Shown here piece after piece: positions 9,899 through 20,474 of a stretch of 64,000 bases of DNA (position 1 is the first letter of the stretch; each line of letters starts with the position of its first letter). The DNA is taken from assembly GCA_047495785.1 (NCBI GenBank), contig JBLDXI010000010.1, positions 682,001 through 746,000 of the forward strand. Direction: 5' to 3'. The position numbers and the translations under genes were made by a program. This DNA is from Lepidodermella squamata. Its lineage: Eukaryota; Gastrotricha. The notes below the pieces were generated by a model. It ran no database searches and had not been told where the DNA came from. It saw only the letters and a list, made by a program, of their open reading frames with translations.

Positions 9899-12319
9899 TT
9901 ATTTTAAGGGTAGCAATATGTCAGACTTCCCGCTAGTATTTGAATTTAGAGGTTTTGGCGGATTCAGACCAGGCGTAGTGCTAGCCATGACTTTCGGGCG
10001 CATAAGACTCGGAACTATGAAGACTGCCGAGGTAATCACGGACACAAGCAGACTGGTGAGGGATAGTGAAACCTGCTGGCCTAATGCATTCGAGGAGAGC
10101 AAGACTTGAATCAAAATGCAAGGTGGTAGTAGCATCGCCCCGCTGAACACTCCAAAAGAACTGACAACGAATTCCGCCAAGGAAATGTGGGATCCTTTCA
10201 TTACTTGCTTCACTTGATAGCAAATGAATGTAGCGTAGATGAGCAGAAGCTGCAAGAAAATTCCTATAGCACCCAATAGGACCCATCCAACAGTTGACTG
10301 ATCAATGTGACCTGAGCATTGAATTGAGAAAGTCTCAGTAACAGTATCAGATGAATCGTCGTACTCGGCATCTGATACTCGATATTGCATGCACTTGGTA
10401 TTTCGAGTGATCACCCAGGCAATTAGAAGAATCGTGACCACGACACTGAAAGCAGTAGAAAAGAGACAGGTCTGTCGTTGAACGGACTCCCAGCGATCAA
10501 ATGCGGCTGTTGTTTGCGATTTTCGATTGCTAATTCTACTCGCAGCCGTTCCTGATGCTCTCTCTTTAGATGGGTTAGAAAGTAGGCGATATGTGATGAT
10601 CATTCGGATTGCTGTTACGCTCAATGCAGAAGAGGCCCCGAGAATAAGGAGAAAGTAGGATGCGTCTGACAGAGAAGCACTGTCCTCAGTCCGATCAATT
10701 GAGAAAGCGCCTGCCGCTGAGTTCATGACAATACAGGCAACCAGGCACGCGATCTTAAGAACTCTCAAATTAGTTTCAAACGGTTTGTTACGGGCAATGA
10801 AATATGCGCCCGAGCATTGAGCTAGAGTTATCAAGCTCAATAGGATCCAAATGATGTAAAATCCTTCTGATGGGAAACGCAGATCGACTATTTTTCGAGC
10901 AGGTTGATCACGTGGTGGCGAATTCCGAATCCATGCAAGTGGTGAGACTTGGGTCAATTCAAAGTTCCTCAGATCGAATTCGTCAATATTTTCCGTTGCC
11001 AGTTGTCGAACCAGCATTCGCGTGGTTATCCCTGTTTGCGCGCTTGATTGAGAGATACTTACAACATCACCCATCAGTTGTCCCTCCTTATTATAAGAAT
11101 ACCGCCCGACTCTCACGCCATTGAATTCATTGCTAAGCAGTGTTTTTCTCGTAACATCAGCAATCAACTTGGGATATCGATGATAGTCGAGAAGAGACAA
11201 GTTGTACGAATTTCGAAGCGTTTTATCGGCCTTATCCAGGGTGATCAGAGCTGTTACCAAAGGGTCTCGAAGCATATAAGCCATGAAAGGATCATCCGCG
11301 ATTTTATGGCCCTTTCGCTCGAGGAATGCATTGTAGTTCGCTGCATTATCGCCCAAATCAGTTATTCTGTCGTAATCCAGTGGTTTCGTTACAGTGCCGT
11401 AGAAAAACGTTTGCTTGAATTGCTCGGCAATGATTTCTTTCGTGCAACCAGGCGGGACTGACGTGGTATATGCCGTGAAGGGGACTATGAAAACGTACCT
11501 CGCACCAGTTATACCAGCTCGATAGGCTTCGCAAAGAAATTGGGGAGCGAGGATCACGTGACTTATGGATACGAAAATTACACGCTGTTTCGACAGGACG
11601 AGAGGTGCGATTGTCTCAGGAGTGATGTCATTGAGCAAATCGAAGTATGGAACTCGCAGCCCGTTTGCCATCGCTTTTTCTTGAATGAAGAATGCAGTGG
11701 ATTGATCGATGGCGAATTGAGTGAAGACAACACCGAACTGGTCCCATCTTCCGACCTTTTTCATCAGCGAAAGCAGAATAGCAACTGCAGATGTCTTTGC
11801 TGTAGCCATTGATAGAAAAAGGTTCGGGTGAAGCTGCCGATCAGTTAGGAACGGAGCCACGCACATTGTACTGATTGCAATGCTGTCGATGTGATGGAGA
11901 ATCCTTCCGAGTGACTTGCAACCAGCAGAAAATGTTGGTCCGACAATGATTGGCAATTGCCGCCCTCCGCTTCGTCGATGGTCGATTACTCGTAGCACAT
12001 CGTAGTTACCCATGAATTCCTCCTGCTTGTCAAGCTCGATATGGTAGTCGGGTAGGATATCTCGCCTCGAGTTGATGGTTTCAACCACGTAGTTGATCGC
12101 GGTGGTGTAGGCTTCAATCTGTTTCGTCTCCATCCCAGTTACCGGAACCAGGTACAATAGGCGCAGCTTGTGAGTTTTGTTTAGCGCCATCGAATTTGCA
12201 GCCTTGATGTTTACGGTCGAGAAAACCACGAGAGCATATACAAAGGAAAATGCCATTTTGCGAAAACGCTTTGACATTAGGTATAGGAATCGCGACAATA
12301 TAACGATATTTATAGTCAT
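9899..12319 (-). CDS. GABA-B-like class C receptor, single exon
   Basis: One open frame of 806 residues; the Met at residue 22 (12256) starts a better signal peptide (MAFSFVYALVVFSTVNIKA), so the mature gene may begin there. The N-terminal 400 residues look like a periplasmic-binding/ANF-type ligand domain (PVTG..., VGPTFSAGCKSLGRI, GRWDQFGVVF). A short linker with a W-x-PPRDQ motif (WIRNSPPRDQPAR), typical of GABA-B receptors, precedes seven hydrophobic helices from about residue 470. There is no guanylate cyclase or kinase domain. Known of the family: G-protein-coupled metabotropic receptors; canonical GABA binding cannot be assumed for this divergent member. Unlike the other receptors in the window (exons 288 nt and so on), this one has no introns, which would fit a retroposed origin or intron loss. 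Confidence 0.8.
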   Translation of the reverse strand: MTINIVILSRFLYLMSKRFRKMAFSFVYALVVFSTVNIKAANSMALNKTHKLRLLYLVPVTGMETKQIEAYTTAINYVVETINSRRDILPDYHIELDKQEEFMGNYDVLRVIDHRRSGGRQLPIIVGPTFSAGCKSLGRILHHIDSIAISTMCVAPFLTDRQLHPNLFLSMATAKTSAVAILLSLMKKVGRWDQFGVVFTQFAIDQSTAFFIQEKAMANGLRVPYFDLLNDITPETIAPLVLSKQRVIFVSISHVILAPQFLCEAYRAGITGARYVFIVPFTAYTTSVPPGCTKEIIAEQFKQTFFYGTVTKPLDYDRITDLGDNAANYNAFLERKGHKIADDPFMAYMLRDPLVTALITLDKADKTLRNSYNLSLLDYHRYPKLIADVTRKTLLSNEFNGVRVGRYSYNKEGQLMGDVVSISQSSAQTGITTRMLVRQLATENIDEFDLRNFELTQVSPLAWIRNSPPRDQPARKIVDLRFPSEGFYIIWILLSLITLAQCSGAYFIARNKPFETNLRVLKIACLVACIVMNSAAGAFSIDRTEDSASLSDASYFLLILGASSALSVTAIRMIITYRLLSNPSKERASGTAASRISNRKSQTTAAFDRWESVQRQTCLFSTAFSVVVTILLIAWVITRNTKCMQYRVSDAEYDDSSDTVTETFSIQCSGHIDQSTVGWVLLGAIGIFLQLLLIYATFICYQVKQVMKGSHISLAEFVVSSFGVFSGAMLLPPCILIQVLLSSNALGQQVSLSLTSLLVSVITSAVFIVPSLMRPKVMASTTPGLNPPKPLNSNTSGKSDILLPLK

Positions 12320-13167
12320 TTCGATGTGTTAAAGACAGGTCTTTGCTCTTTTCTCATTGGTTCCACGTGATGATTATTAGCGTCACTTCCAGATATACAT
12401 AGGGCTCGCGATATTTAACATTAGATATGAGACAGCTCTTCCTTGATTGGCACGCTCGCAGTGTCACGACTGACATGTCTTCTTCGATTCTCCAGCGTGC
12501 ATCATTGGCCGGTGGTTTAATTAATTAGCACAGCGAAAAATAATCAAGATATAATCAAAATATTAGCATAAATGGTGTAAACCAGGAAGGAGGCAAATTC
12601 CTTGCAAGAGTCTCATAGACGCTCATGCATGCGATGAAAAATCCTTGTAAAATATCTCCTTAAAACTTGATTGTACAGATAGCCGAGAGATCGCTCTATT
12701 GGGCACCTAAATTGAAAAAAGCAACGTTCAGGTTATTACTACCGTGATTGTTGCCTTTAGAACGCTGAGTAGTTATATTAAGGGAATTTTACACAAAAAT
12801 TGATTTCATCATAATGTGTTGTAAATGTGGTTGTTCACGATCAGCGTTGAGTCTTTGATCACGATGTCATGGGCAGCAATTGTTTGCAGCGCAAAGCGTT
12901 TTAGAAAGTTAAAAGATATCAATCTTGCTGATTGTAATATTTTTAAAGGTAAAGACAATGCGGCATGATAGCATATAAATTACAATAAAATTACATTGGA
13001 ATTCAAGCCAGAGACAGGAAATCCCCAGTTTCACCATGTGGATCTCGGATGTTGAGTGCTTAGTAAATATTGAATATTTTTTTAATGAAAAAGCGGATGC
13101 ATTCAACTGGTAGTTGAGAACAGCTTTTTAGGCTATTCATTCACAAAGACCAGCTATATTTCCTGCG
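12320..13167. other. Intergenic, no feature recognised
   Basis: About 850 bp between the divergent receptor and Cys-loop genes. AT-rich, with no repeat ends, RNA gene or exon that I can support. It presumably contains the promoters of both genes. Confidence 0.5.
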
Positions 13168-14262
13168 ATGTTCAAAGTTCAAATTGTCTACATTATCCTG
13201 CTAACGATTGCGAAACGCCAAAGCTTAGCGAGCGATGCATTTTGCAGGGAACTGGCGTCGAACTGTGAGTACCTGTCGTCAAAATTTGCCAAGCCAAGCA
13301 GAGAGGCCGTAAACTTGACGGTTAAGCTCCTACCTTTCTCTTTCCTCGGCATTGACGACATCGCGCAGAGATTTTCTTTGCAGGCGATGCTAGTGCTCGA
13401 ATGGCCACTACCAGACTGTGCTATGTGGAAATCGAACTCGAGTGATAATCGTCCTGAAGAATGCTGGTATGCTAAAGATTCAATCTGGAAGCCAACCATC
13501 AATATTTGGAATCAAGTTGGCAGTTCCTCTCAACTGTTCTCAGAATCAAGCAGCGATGTCATGGTATCAGAGAATGGACTGGCTCATTGGTCTGCAAAAG
13601 GCGTGATTGATACCTCCTGCAACTTGAATCACGCAAAGTTTCCATTTGACGCCCAGAGCTGCATGATACAAATATCTGGATTTCAAGGCTTCAGTCAAAG
13701 AAAGCCATTTGTATACACTCAGGACACACAAATTCCAGCAGTTTACACCTTCAAGAACGATGCTGATATTTGGGAATTGATGAGCTACGAAACCCATGTC
13801 GACAATGCTATGGACTCAGTTAGCTTCGTCTTCACCATGAGGCGGAAGGCTGGCTATTATTTTGGTCTGTTCTTCATTCCGACTTTTCTGCTGGCTGCCA
13901 TGATGTTAGGGACTCTAGTCCTTCCAGCAGATGTACCAGACCGATCTTCATTTGCTGTCACTGTTTTCTTAGCCTATGTCTTTTTCCAGGGCGTTTTCTA
14001 CTCTTCAATCCCGAAAACTGCGACGCGGCTTAACATGGATGTATACCTCAGCTGCCACTACGGGGCGTCGGTATTTGTGGCTCTCTGGTGTCTGCTATCG
14101 TGCCGGCTCGCCACAGAGACGGCATACTTTTCGAGAAAAGTTCGCTTCTGCATGATATCTGATGTCAGATTTATCCATGCTATTGACGGAATTGTATTCT
14201 TGCTCGTGCTCGTTTTTGTTCTAGCCGTTAACATAGTTTATTATAAAACTAGCGCTTCGTAA
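13168..14262 (+). CDS. Cys-loop ligand-gated ion channel subunit, short form
   Basis: Single-exon gene, 364 residues, with a signal peptide (first 21 residues). The extracellular domain has a Cys-loop of exactly 13 residues between cysteines (CNLNHAKFPFDAQSC), the hallmark of the pentameric receptor family. Conserved neighbours are WKPTINIWN and the strand before TM1 (SFVFTMRRKAGYYFGLFFIP). TM1 ends LGTLVLPADVPDRSSFAVTVFLAYVFFQ, where the segment from Asp-Arg onward is TM2. TM3 and TM4 follow, but the TM3-TM4 cytoplasmic loop is only about 20 residues, far shorter than in most animal receptors. No vicinal Cys pair is seen in loop C, so it is not an acetylcholine-type alpha subunit. Ligand and ion selectivity are not readable. 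The total is shorter than the usual 420-500 residues because of the missing loop. Confidence 0.8.
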   Translation: MFKVQIVYIILLTIAKRQSLASDAFCRELASNCEYLSSKFAKPSREAVNLTVKLLPFSFLGIDDIAQRFSLQAMLVLEWPLPDCAMWKSNSSDNRPEECWYAKDSIWKPTINIWNQVGSSSQLFSESSSDVMVSENGLAHWSAKGVIDTSCNLNHAKFPFDAQSCMIQISGFQGFSQRKPFVYTQDTQIPAVYTFKNDADIWELMSYETHVDNAMDSVSFVFTMRRKAGYYFGLFFIPTFLLAAMMLGTLVLPADVPDRSSFAVTVFLAYVFFQGVFYSSIPKTATRLNMDVYLSCHYGASVFVALWCLLSCRLATETAYFSRKVRFCMISDVRFIHAIDGIVFLLVLVFVLAVNIVYYKTSAS

Positions 14263-14544
14263 ATCCCCACATATGTTATATCCGCCAAAGTTTGATCGCA
14301 CGCGTAGTTAATCATGCAACCGTTGAATGAATCGGCGTTCGCTGTTCGCCGTTAGCCTGATTCTGGGATCGAATGTAGCTCGGGATCGAAAATTTCCTTG
14401 GCTTAGCCTAAGCAATCGGTCATAAATGAGGTTCGAAAAAAGGCTGACTTTTATGTCGAGCCCAAGGACAAATAAACGTTATTGCATCTGTTTGTTTTTC
14501 GAAAAATTTCCAACCGATTTCTATGAAATCCAACCGAATCATTA

Positions 14545-16051
14545 CTACTGATGAATGTCTTTATTGGAAGATGAACTCAATTGGTATTTTCTCATCGCTT
14601 CAGCTAGCAGTTTTTTAAAATTTGATGCAAAAAATAAATCTCCAATGTATCGAGCTTGACGAGCTGCCGGAGTCATTGTTGAATCTTCAACAGTAAATCG
14701 ATCACTCTGAGATAGCCCATGCAGCTTGTGCAAATGTTGACCTCGCCATGCGAACCATTTGTTCACAACCTAAATGAAAAGCTATTTACTCTCTGAAATG
14801 CTTTGTTGCACCGAAAGTATACCCATTTTTCGCCTCTAATCACAGGACACGCTGCATGATATGTTCGATTATCGGGGGTCTCATCACGACGGAAATTATA
14901 CCAAAACAACGCAGCGCCTCTCTTAGGATCTACTCTGAGGCCTAACCGAGGGAAGACGGTCCCACCACCTTCCTTAACATCGTTGAGATAAATCAAGACG
15001 GTAGCGATTCGGTTCCCGACGGGTTTTAGGTATTCAACATCGAAAAGAGTATCCATATGCGGTAAGTAATCTGTAATAAAGATGTTTTTATCGCTAGGTC
15101 TTGAAATATGGGTAACTCACGTCCGCCTACATTGTATTGGCCAACTTGATACTCCTCGCAGCCTAATTCAGAAAAATCTTATAAAATCGTGGCGGGAACT
15201 TCATTCCTAATCTCACCATCTTCATGAGCATTCAATCCAGTGAAAGCTTCTATTCTTGCAGATAGATCTTTCAATAGATTATTCTCGATCCATGTAGTTC
15301 GCTGCTTTCGAATGTTGTAGTGATGAACGTGGCTACCCGATTCGTCCATAACCACGCTTTCCTCCAAGGTTGCTTTCGCCTCTTGTTTGATCAAATCTAT
15401 CTCCTTCGAGGTAACTATGTCGTGCAGGAAAACAATAGGCGGGTCTCGGCTGAGGATTTCTTCTTTCACCGGCGATAGAATCAATAAAGGATGCATGCCT
15501 CTATGGCTATAACGGCAGTAAAGGCTCGGGTTGATTGCCATCGCTCGTCTAGCCAGTCGAGCTAACTCATCTCGGCAGTTGTCATATCGAATAGATCGAC
15601 CAAGTTTCTTGGCTAATTCGCGTTGTTCCGATTTTGAGTGCTTCTCAATTTCGCCAACCTGGACAGCTACACTCTCGCTGATCTTCGTTTTACAGTGCAT
15701 TAGTTGTGGTTGGTATATGTGTAAACCCTCCTCGTCGAGTTTTTGCTCAAATTCCACAATTTTCTCGCAATAAGAGATGGCATCATCTTGCTTCTCCAAG
15801 CGAAACGCAGCTGTTTGGAGTGAGTCCAGAATTTCCATTCCATGAATTGAGTGTTCGGCATGCCTCAACTCGGCATTTTCCCAAACTCGCCACGCTTCTT
15901 TGAAAATTTCATAGGCCTGAGACCAATCGCCTTCGTCTTGAACTTTCTCGTGGGCCATGTTCCACAGCATAATTTCAGCTTCATCTCTGTAATTCGATAG
16001 GCAGCCATGAAAAGTATGGCAGAAAATAACTAGGGTGAGGGCGAATTTCAT
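14545..16051 (-). CDS. Collagen prolyl 4-hydroxylase alpha subunit, copy 1 (short)
   Basis: Four exons: 16051-15217, 15162-15121, 15070-14823 and 14769-14545, giving 449 residues with frame kept at every junction. Secreted/ER enzyme (signal MKFALTLVIFCHTFHGCLS) that hydroxylates proline in collagen with Fe(II), 2-oxoglutarate, O2 and ascorbate. Catalytic landmarks are HMD (HxD iron ligands, at the exon 3 start), YHAACPV (third iron ligand His) and GEKW (2-oxoglutarate Lys). Relative to copies 2-4 it lacks about 110 residues of the N-terminal helical (TPR/peptide-binding) region, having one helical module instead of two. It also has an additional 54-nt intron inside the DG-CEEYQ segment that the other three read through as one exon; that intron contains an in-frame stop. 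The C-terminal exon (VVNKWFAWRGQHLHK) is shared by all copies. Confidence 0.85.
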
Positions 16052-16296
16052 GGTGCGCCAGGTTAAAATGCCTGAACATCTGAATAGCGTTCGTTAAAAG
16101 AAAAAGGATATTGTACTTTTGAATACGCCGGTGAAAGCACGAGAGGGATTATACGCGTTACAAAGTGCATTACGTTCGTTTGTTTATTGTTGATACAATA
16201 GCGCTATTGTGAAGCAAGGAGAATTCTAGAAAAACACTCCGTCATAGTAATTTTTTTCTGATAGTCAAAGCAGTTAGATCTCAATCAATACATATT

Positions 16297-18105
16297 TCAG
16301 CCTATTTGCTGTTGTTTTCGCATCAAATCAATCATAATTTCACGCACACCCGAGTTAAAAAATAAATCACGGGTATAACGCGCCTGTCTAGCCGATGGAG
16401 TTAAATTTGAGTCATCTATCGTAAAATCTTGTTCCTGCTTGATTCCTTGCGGCTTATGTAAATGCTGACCTCTGAAGCGGAACCACTTGTTCACAACCTG
16501 CCCAATTTATATGGATGATAGATGAAAGCTGAATAATAGCTCAAAACTCACCCATTTCTCGCCTTTTATTACCGGGCATGCAGCATGGTATGTTCTCAAG
16601 TTCAGCGTTTCGTTTCGGTGGATGTTATACCAAAATAGAGCTGCGCCTTTTTTGGGCGTAGTTCTTAGGCCTAGTTGAGAGAATACCGTTGCTCCACCTT
16701 CCTCCACATCATTCAAGTACATTAGTACTGTAGCAATTCTATTTCCAACAGGTCTATGACCCTCTTCGTTGAGGAAAAGGTCGAGGTGAGGGGTATAGTC
16801 TGAAGGAGAGAAAATAATTTAAATTTCCACATGAAAAATCAACTCACGTCCACCGATGGTGTAATAGCCAACTTGGTACTCTTCGCATCCATCGGGGCGA
16901 GGATTTAGGCCAGTATATGCCTCAATCCTAGCATCAAGTCCTTCAAACGTAGTATTTTGAATCCAGGTTGTTTTCTGCTTTCGAATATCAGCATGCATCT
17001 CAATCGTACCTCCCTTGGCATCGTTTGTCACCAAACCATCTGACAAAGAGCTTGAGGCTTCCTGTTTCAACTTTTCTATCTCCCGAGTCGTTATGATGTC
17101 GTAAAGTAATACTATCGGTGGTGTCAGCCGCAAAATCTCTTCTTTGACCGGGGCGAGAAGTAACAGAGGATTTCTACCACGATTGCTGTATCGGCAGAAT
17201 AGCTTTGGATTCTTGGCAAGAGATCGGCTGATTCTCTTTCCAGCCTCTTCACTGCAATAGTCGTAAGTCTTAGTACTAGAGAGATCCTTCGCGAGCTTGA
17301 CCTGCTCATCGACGGGTTTCGAATCAATCTGAGCCACCTTTCTCAGAACAGATTTGTCGTGGTTGACTTTGCAGCTCTCAAATGTGTTTTTATACATTTC
17401 TCGCATTTCTGGCGTGTAATTATCCTTTTCAATCCTTTTACAAGTTTCCAAGCCCTCATCTAACTTTCCTAAACCGAAAGCGACAAATTGAACGTAGTCC
17501 AAGATTTGAATTGCAGGTATGATGTGTGGCAGCTTTAGATCCTCAGCCATTTGCCAGACTCTCCATGCTTCCTTAAAAGCTTCGTAGGCTTCTAGCCACT
17601 TGTTTTCTTGCCTGCCAAGTTGAAATCCTTTCTGCCAGTATTCTTTCTCGTTCCCGCCAGTGACCTCTGCGAGATCTTTATGCAGCCTTGCAGTTATTTG
17701 CTGTTTGAAATGTTGGTTATATTGCGTGAAATGAGCCTTTTTCTCCGTGTCGAGCTGAAAATCTCGTAAAATTCGATCCGTTGCATCGGCAGCTTCTTCC
17801 CATTTTTCGATATGCATAGCTGTAAATTGGACAAAATCCAGAATGCTGTATAAATCCACCGTATGCTCTGATTCGAGTTCTGTGGTCTCATTGTAAGCCC
17901 GCCAAGCTTCCATGAATTTGTCGAAGGATTCCCGCCATTTTTCTTGGCTTCTCAGCCCAACACCTTCGTCATAAAGCGCCCGCTCTGCACCTCCGTAGAT
18001 GAGTCCTTTGATTAGAATTGTTAATGCATCCCAAATTTCTGCGAATTGGCAACTGGCTGACCCAAATGTTAAAATTAGCAAAAATGTTATAATGGAGAAT
18101 TTCAT
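16297..18105 (-). CDS. Collagen prolyl 4-hydroxylase alpha subunit, copy 2
   Basis: Three exons, 18105-16848, 16799-16552 and 16497-16297, giving 568 residues. Signal peptide MKFSIITFLLILTFGSASC. The N-terminal half holds two helical modules of similar design (FDKFMEAWRAYN and YEAFKEAWRVWQ), corresponding to dimerisation and peptide-substrate TPR regions of the family. The catalytic domain has HLD (HxD), YHAACPV and GEKW. The middle exon is exactly 248 nt, as in every copy of the cluster. Known of the family: animal enzymes work as tetramers with protein disulfide isomerase as beta subunit; no PDI gene is in the window. The gene is head-to-tail with copies 1 and 3 at about 250-310 bp. Confidence 0.88.
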
Positions 18106-18420
18106 TCATGAAAACGAGCGTCAAAAAGCGCAATGATGGCTAATTTAGACGTTAGCAGATTGTTGTGGCTAATGCAAGGAATAGCTTGTTACAATATTGT
18201 TGTTGTACCAATAAGCCGAGCATGTAAAAATACGTGTTTCATTCGTATAACACATTATACCATCTATTATCTGGCTCTTCAGCGCCAGCCGAGGATTAAA
18301 GCCATTGTAAACGCTGCATTGCAACTATTTGAAAAGGTCTCATTCGAGTTTCAATTATCAAGATTTATTCTTTATCTGGTTTTCCATGAAGTGGCAGTTT
18401 TTATGGTGTCTTGAATCATT

Positions 18421-20231
18421 TCAGCCTGATTTTCCTCCTGTCATCAAAAATTCGAGTCCGGATGCGAAAAATAAGTCACTGGTGTGCTTAGTCTCCCGAG
18501 CTGCCGGTGTCATATCCGAATCGTTGACTGTAAAAATGTTTTCGCTCTCATTTCTCGCACAAGGCTTGTGCAAATGCTGGCCAAGATGGCGGAACCATTT
18601 GTTCACAACCTGTAACAGACATCGATAAAAAAATGACCAGTGAAAGTAATAGGATCTATACCCATTTTTCTCCTCTTACAACAGGACAGGCTGCATGGTA
18701 AGTTCTTGGGTCGACATTATCATTACGATCGGTGTTGTACCAGAATACCCCCGCTCTGTAGGTCGCGTTCACTCGGATACCGATTCTAGTGAAAACTGTA
18801 CCGCCTCCCTCTTCGACTTTGTTTAGATAAAGTAGGACAGTTGCAACTCGGTTTCCAGCTGGACCAGCTATTTCAGCAGAGTGCATGTAGTCCGCATGGG
18901 GCATGTAATCTAGACGTGTTGAGGAATTATGGAATTTAATGTTGACTAGAAGGTAACTCACGTCCTCCGATTCTGTAATTCCCAACTTGATAGTCTTCGC
19001 AGCCGGCATCGTAAGGATTCAAACCCGTGAATGCTTCAATTCTCTTCGAGAGTTTGGGTAGATGGTAATTCTTTATCCAGCCAGTTTTCTGCTTCCTAGT
19101 AGCTGTAGCGATATCGGTTTTACCTGATTTTTCGTTGATTACGCCTCCATCGTCCAAAGAATTGTTAGCTAGCGACTTAATCAATTCGGTTTCTGCTGGC
19201 ATGACTAAATCGTATAGTAAGACCACCGGGGGATTAAGGTTTAAAATTTCCTCCTTCAGAGGTCCTAAGATCAGCAAGGGATGTCGATTTCGATGGCTGT
19301 ATCGGCAGTACAAGTTTTTGTCTGAAGCTAATCGGCTGGCAATCTTCATTGCAACATCATCACGACATAACTCGTAGCCGACGGAATCTGCAAGTTCCTT
19401 CGCCATTTTGACTTGAACCTCCAACGGCTTAAGCTCGATATCTTTAATCTTTTTAGCAACGCGTTCACTCAGCTTCTGAGTGCAAGTCTGCTTACTAGCT
19501 TTGAATGATTCAGCCATTTCGGGTTTAATGTTAGGTTCCTCATCCATCAGCTGCTGGCATAAATTGTAGCCTTCCTCGTTCAGACCAAGTTGAAATGAGG
19601 CAAATGAAGCAAAATCAAGGAGTTGATGTATAGGTACGAGATGAGTTAAGTTGAGCTCAGCAGTTTTCTTGTAAGCTCTCATGGCTTTTTTAAAGTTTTC
19701 GTATGCCGATCTCCAGTCTTGTCCTTTACCGTGTACCTGGCCCCTATCCCAGAAGGTTTTTTCCGTGCCTCCCACTGCATCCACGACAGGCTTGTATTCC
19801 TCGGGTATGATCTGCTGCTTGTAATTGTTAAGATTCGTTTCGATCCGATGCTTAACCTCCCCCGCGAGATTTTGCCCCAATTCTCGAAGGATAAAGTCGC
19901 AAACTTCGACACCAATCTCGTAGTGCCCGCTTTGACCAGCCGAGAATTGGATGTAGTCAACAATAGTGAAGAGATCAGTGGAATGTTCTCCGCCAACTTC
20001 ATTCGTGTAGTTGTAGGCCCTCCATGCCTCGATGTATTTCACCATCGCTTCTGCAAGTTTCCTATCGACATGAAGAGTTCTCGCTTCATCAAATCTCTGA
20101 CGCTCCTGGTCACCAACAAAGAATGACTCGATAACAATGCGAACCGCATCGATAAGTTCAGTGAAAATTGCATTTGAGCTGCTGCTGTAGCTTAAAAATA
20201 GCGCTAAAGTCAGAGCAAAAGTCAAATTCAT
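18421..20231 (-). CDS. Collagen prolyl 4-hydroxylase alpha subunit, copy 3
   Basis: Three exons, 20231-18962, 18909-18662 and 18609-18421, giving 568 residues. Signal peptide MNLTFALTLALFLSYSSSSNA. Two helical N-terminal modules (MVKYIEAWRAYNYTNE and YENFKKAMRAYKKTAE), then a catalytic domain with HAD (HxD), YHAACPV and GEKW; all three iron ligands and the 2-oxoglutarate lysine are present. Introns are 52 nt and 52 nt at the same positions as in copies 2 and 4. It is closest to copy 4 in the first 100 residues (VGDQERQRFDEA against AGSQERYDFSEA; a GGEHSTDLFTI block against GAEHSVDLFTI). Confidence 0.88.
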
Positions 20232-20474
20232 CTGTATGATAACTGCTGCAGTTTAATAAGGAAATAAGCTGCGCATCTTAAAACGCTACAATACTACTTA
20301 CAACTTCATCAACAAAGGCAGCGTATGCGTGGTACTCTTGACGATGTTCAATAGACTGTAGCTTTTGTTCACTTTAATTAGCATATCATTTTTACGTTTT
20401 CAAAGACAAGCATGCAAAATTTACTGACAAATGAACAATACAAAAAAACAAGGGTTAACATGAGCCATTCGATT

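Noticed and set aside
11048-11812. Open frames antisense to the single-exon receptor
   Set aside because: Shadow frames of the minus-strand receptor with no motif of their own.
9899-12319. Receptor guanylate cyclase, because of the ANF-type ectodomain
   Set aside because: Seven helices follow the ectodomain and there is no kinase-homology or cyclase domain.
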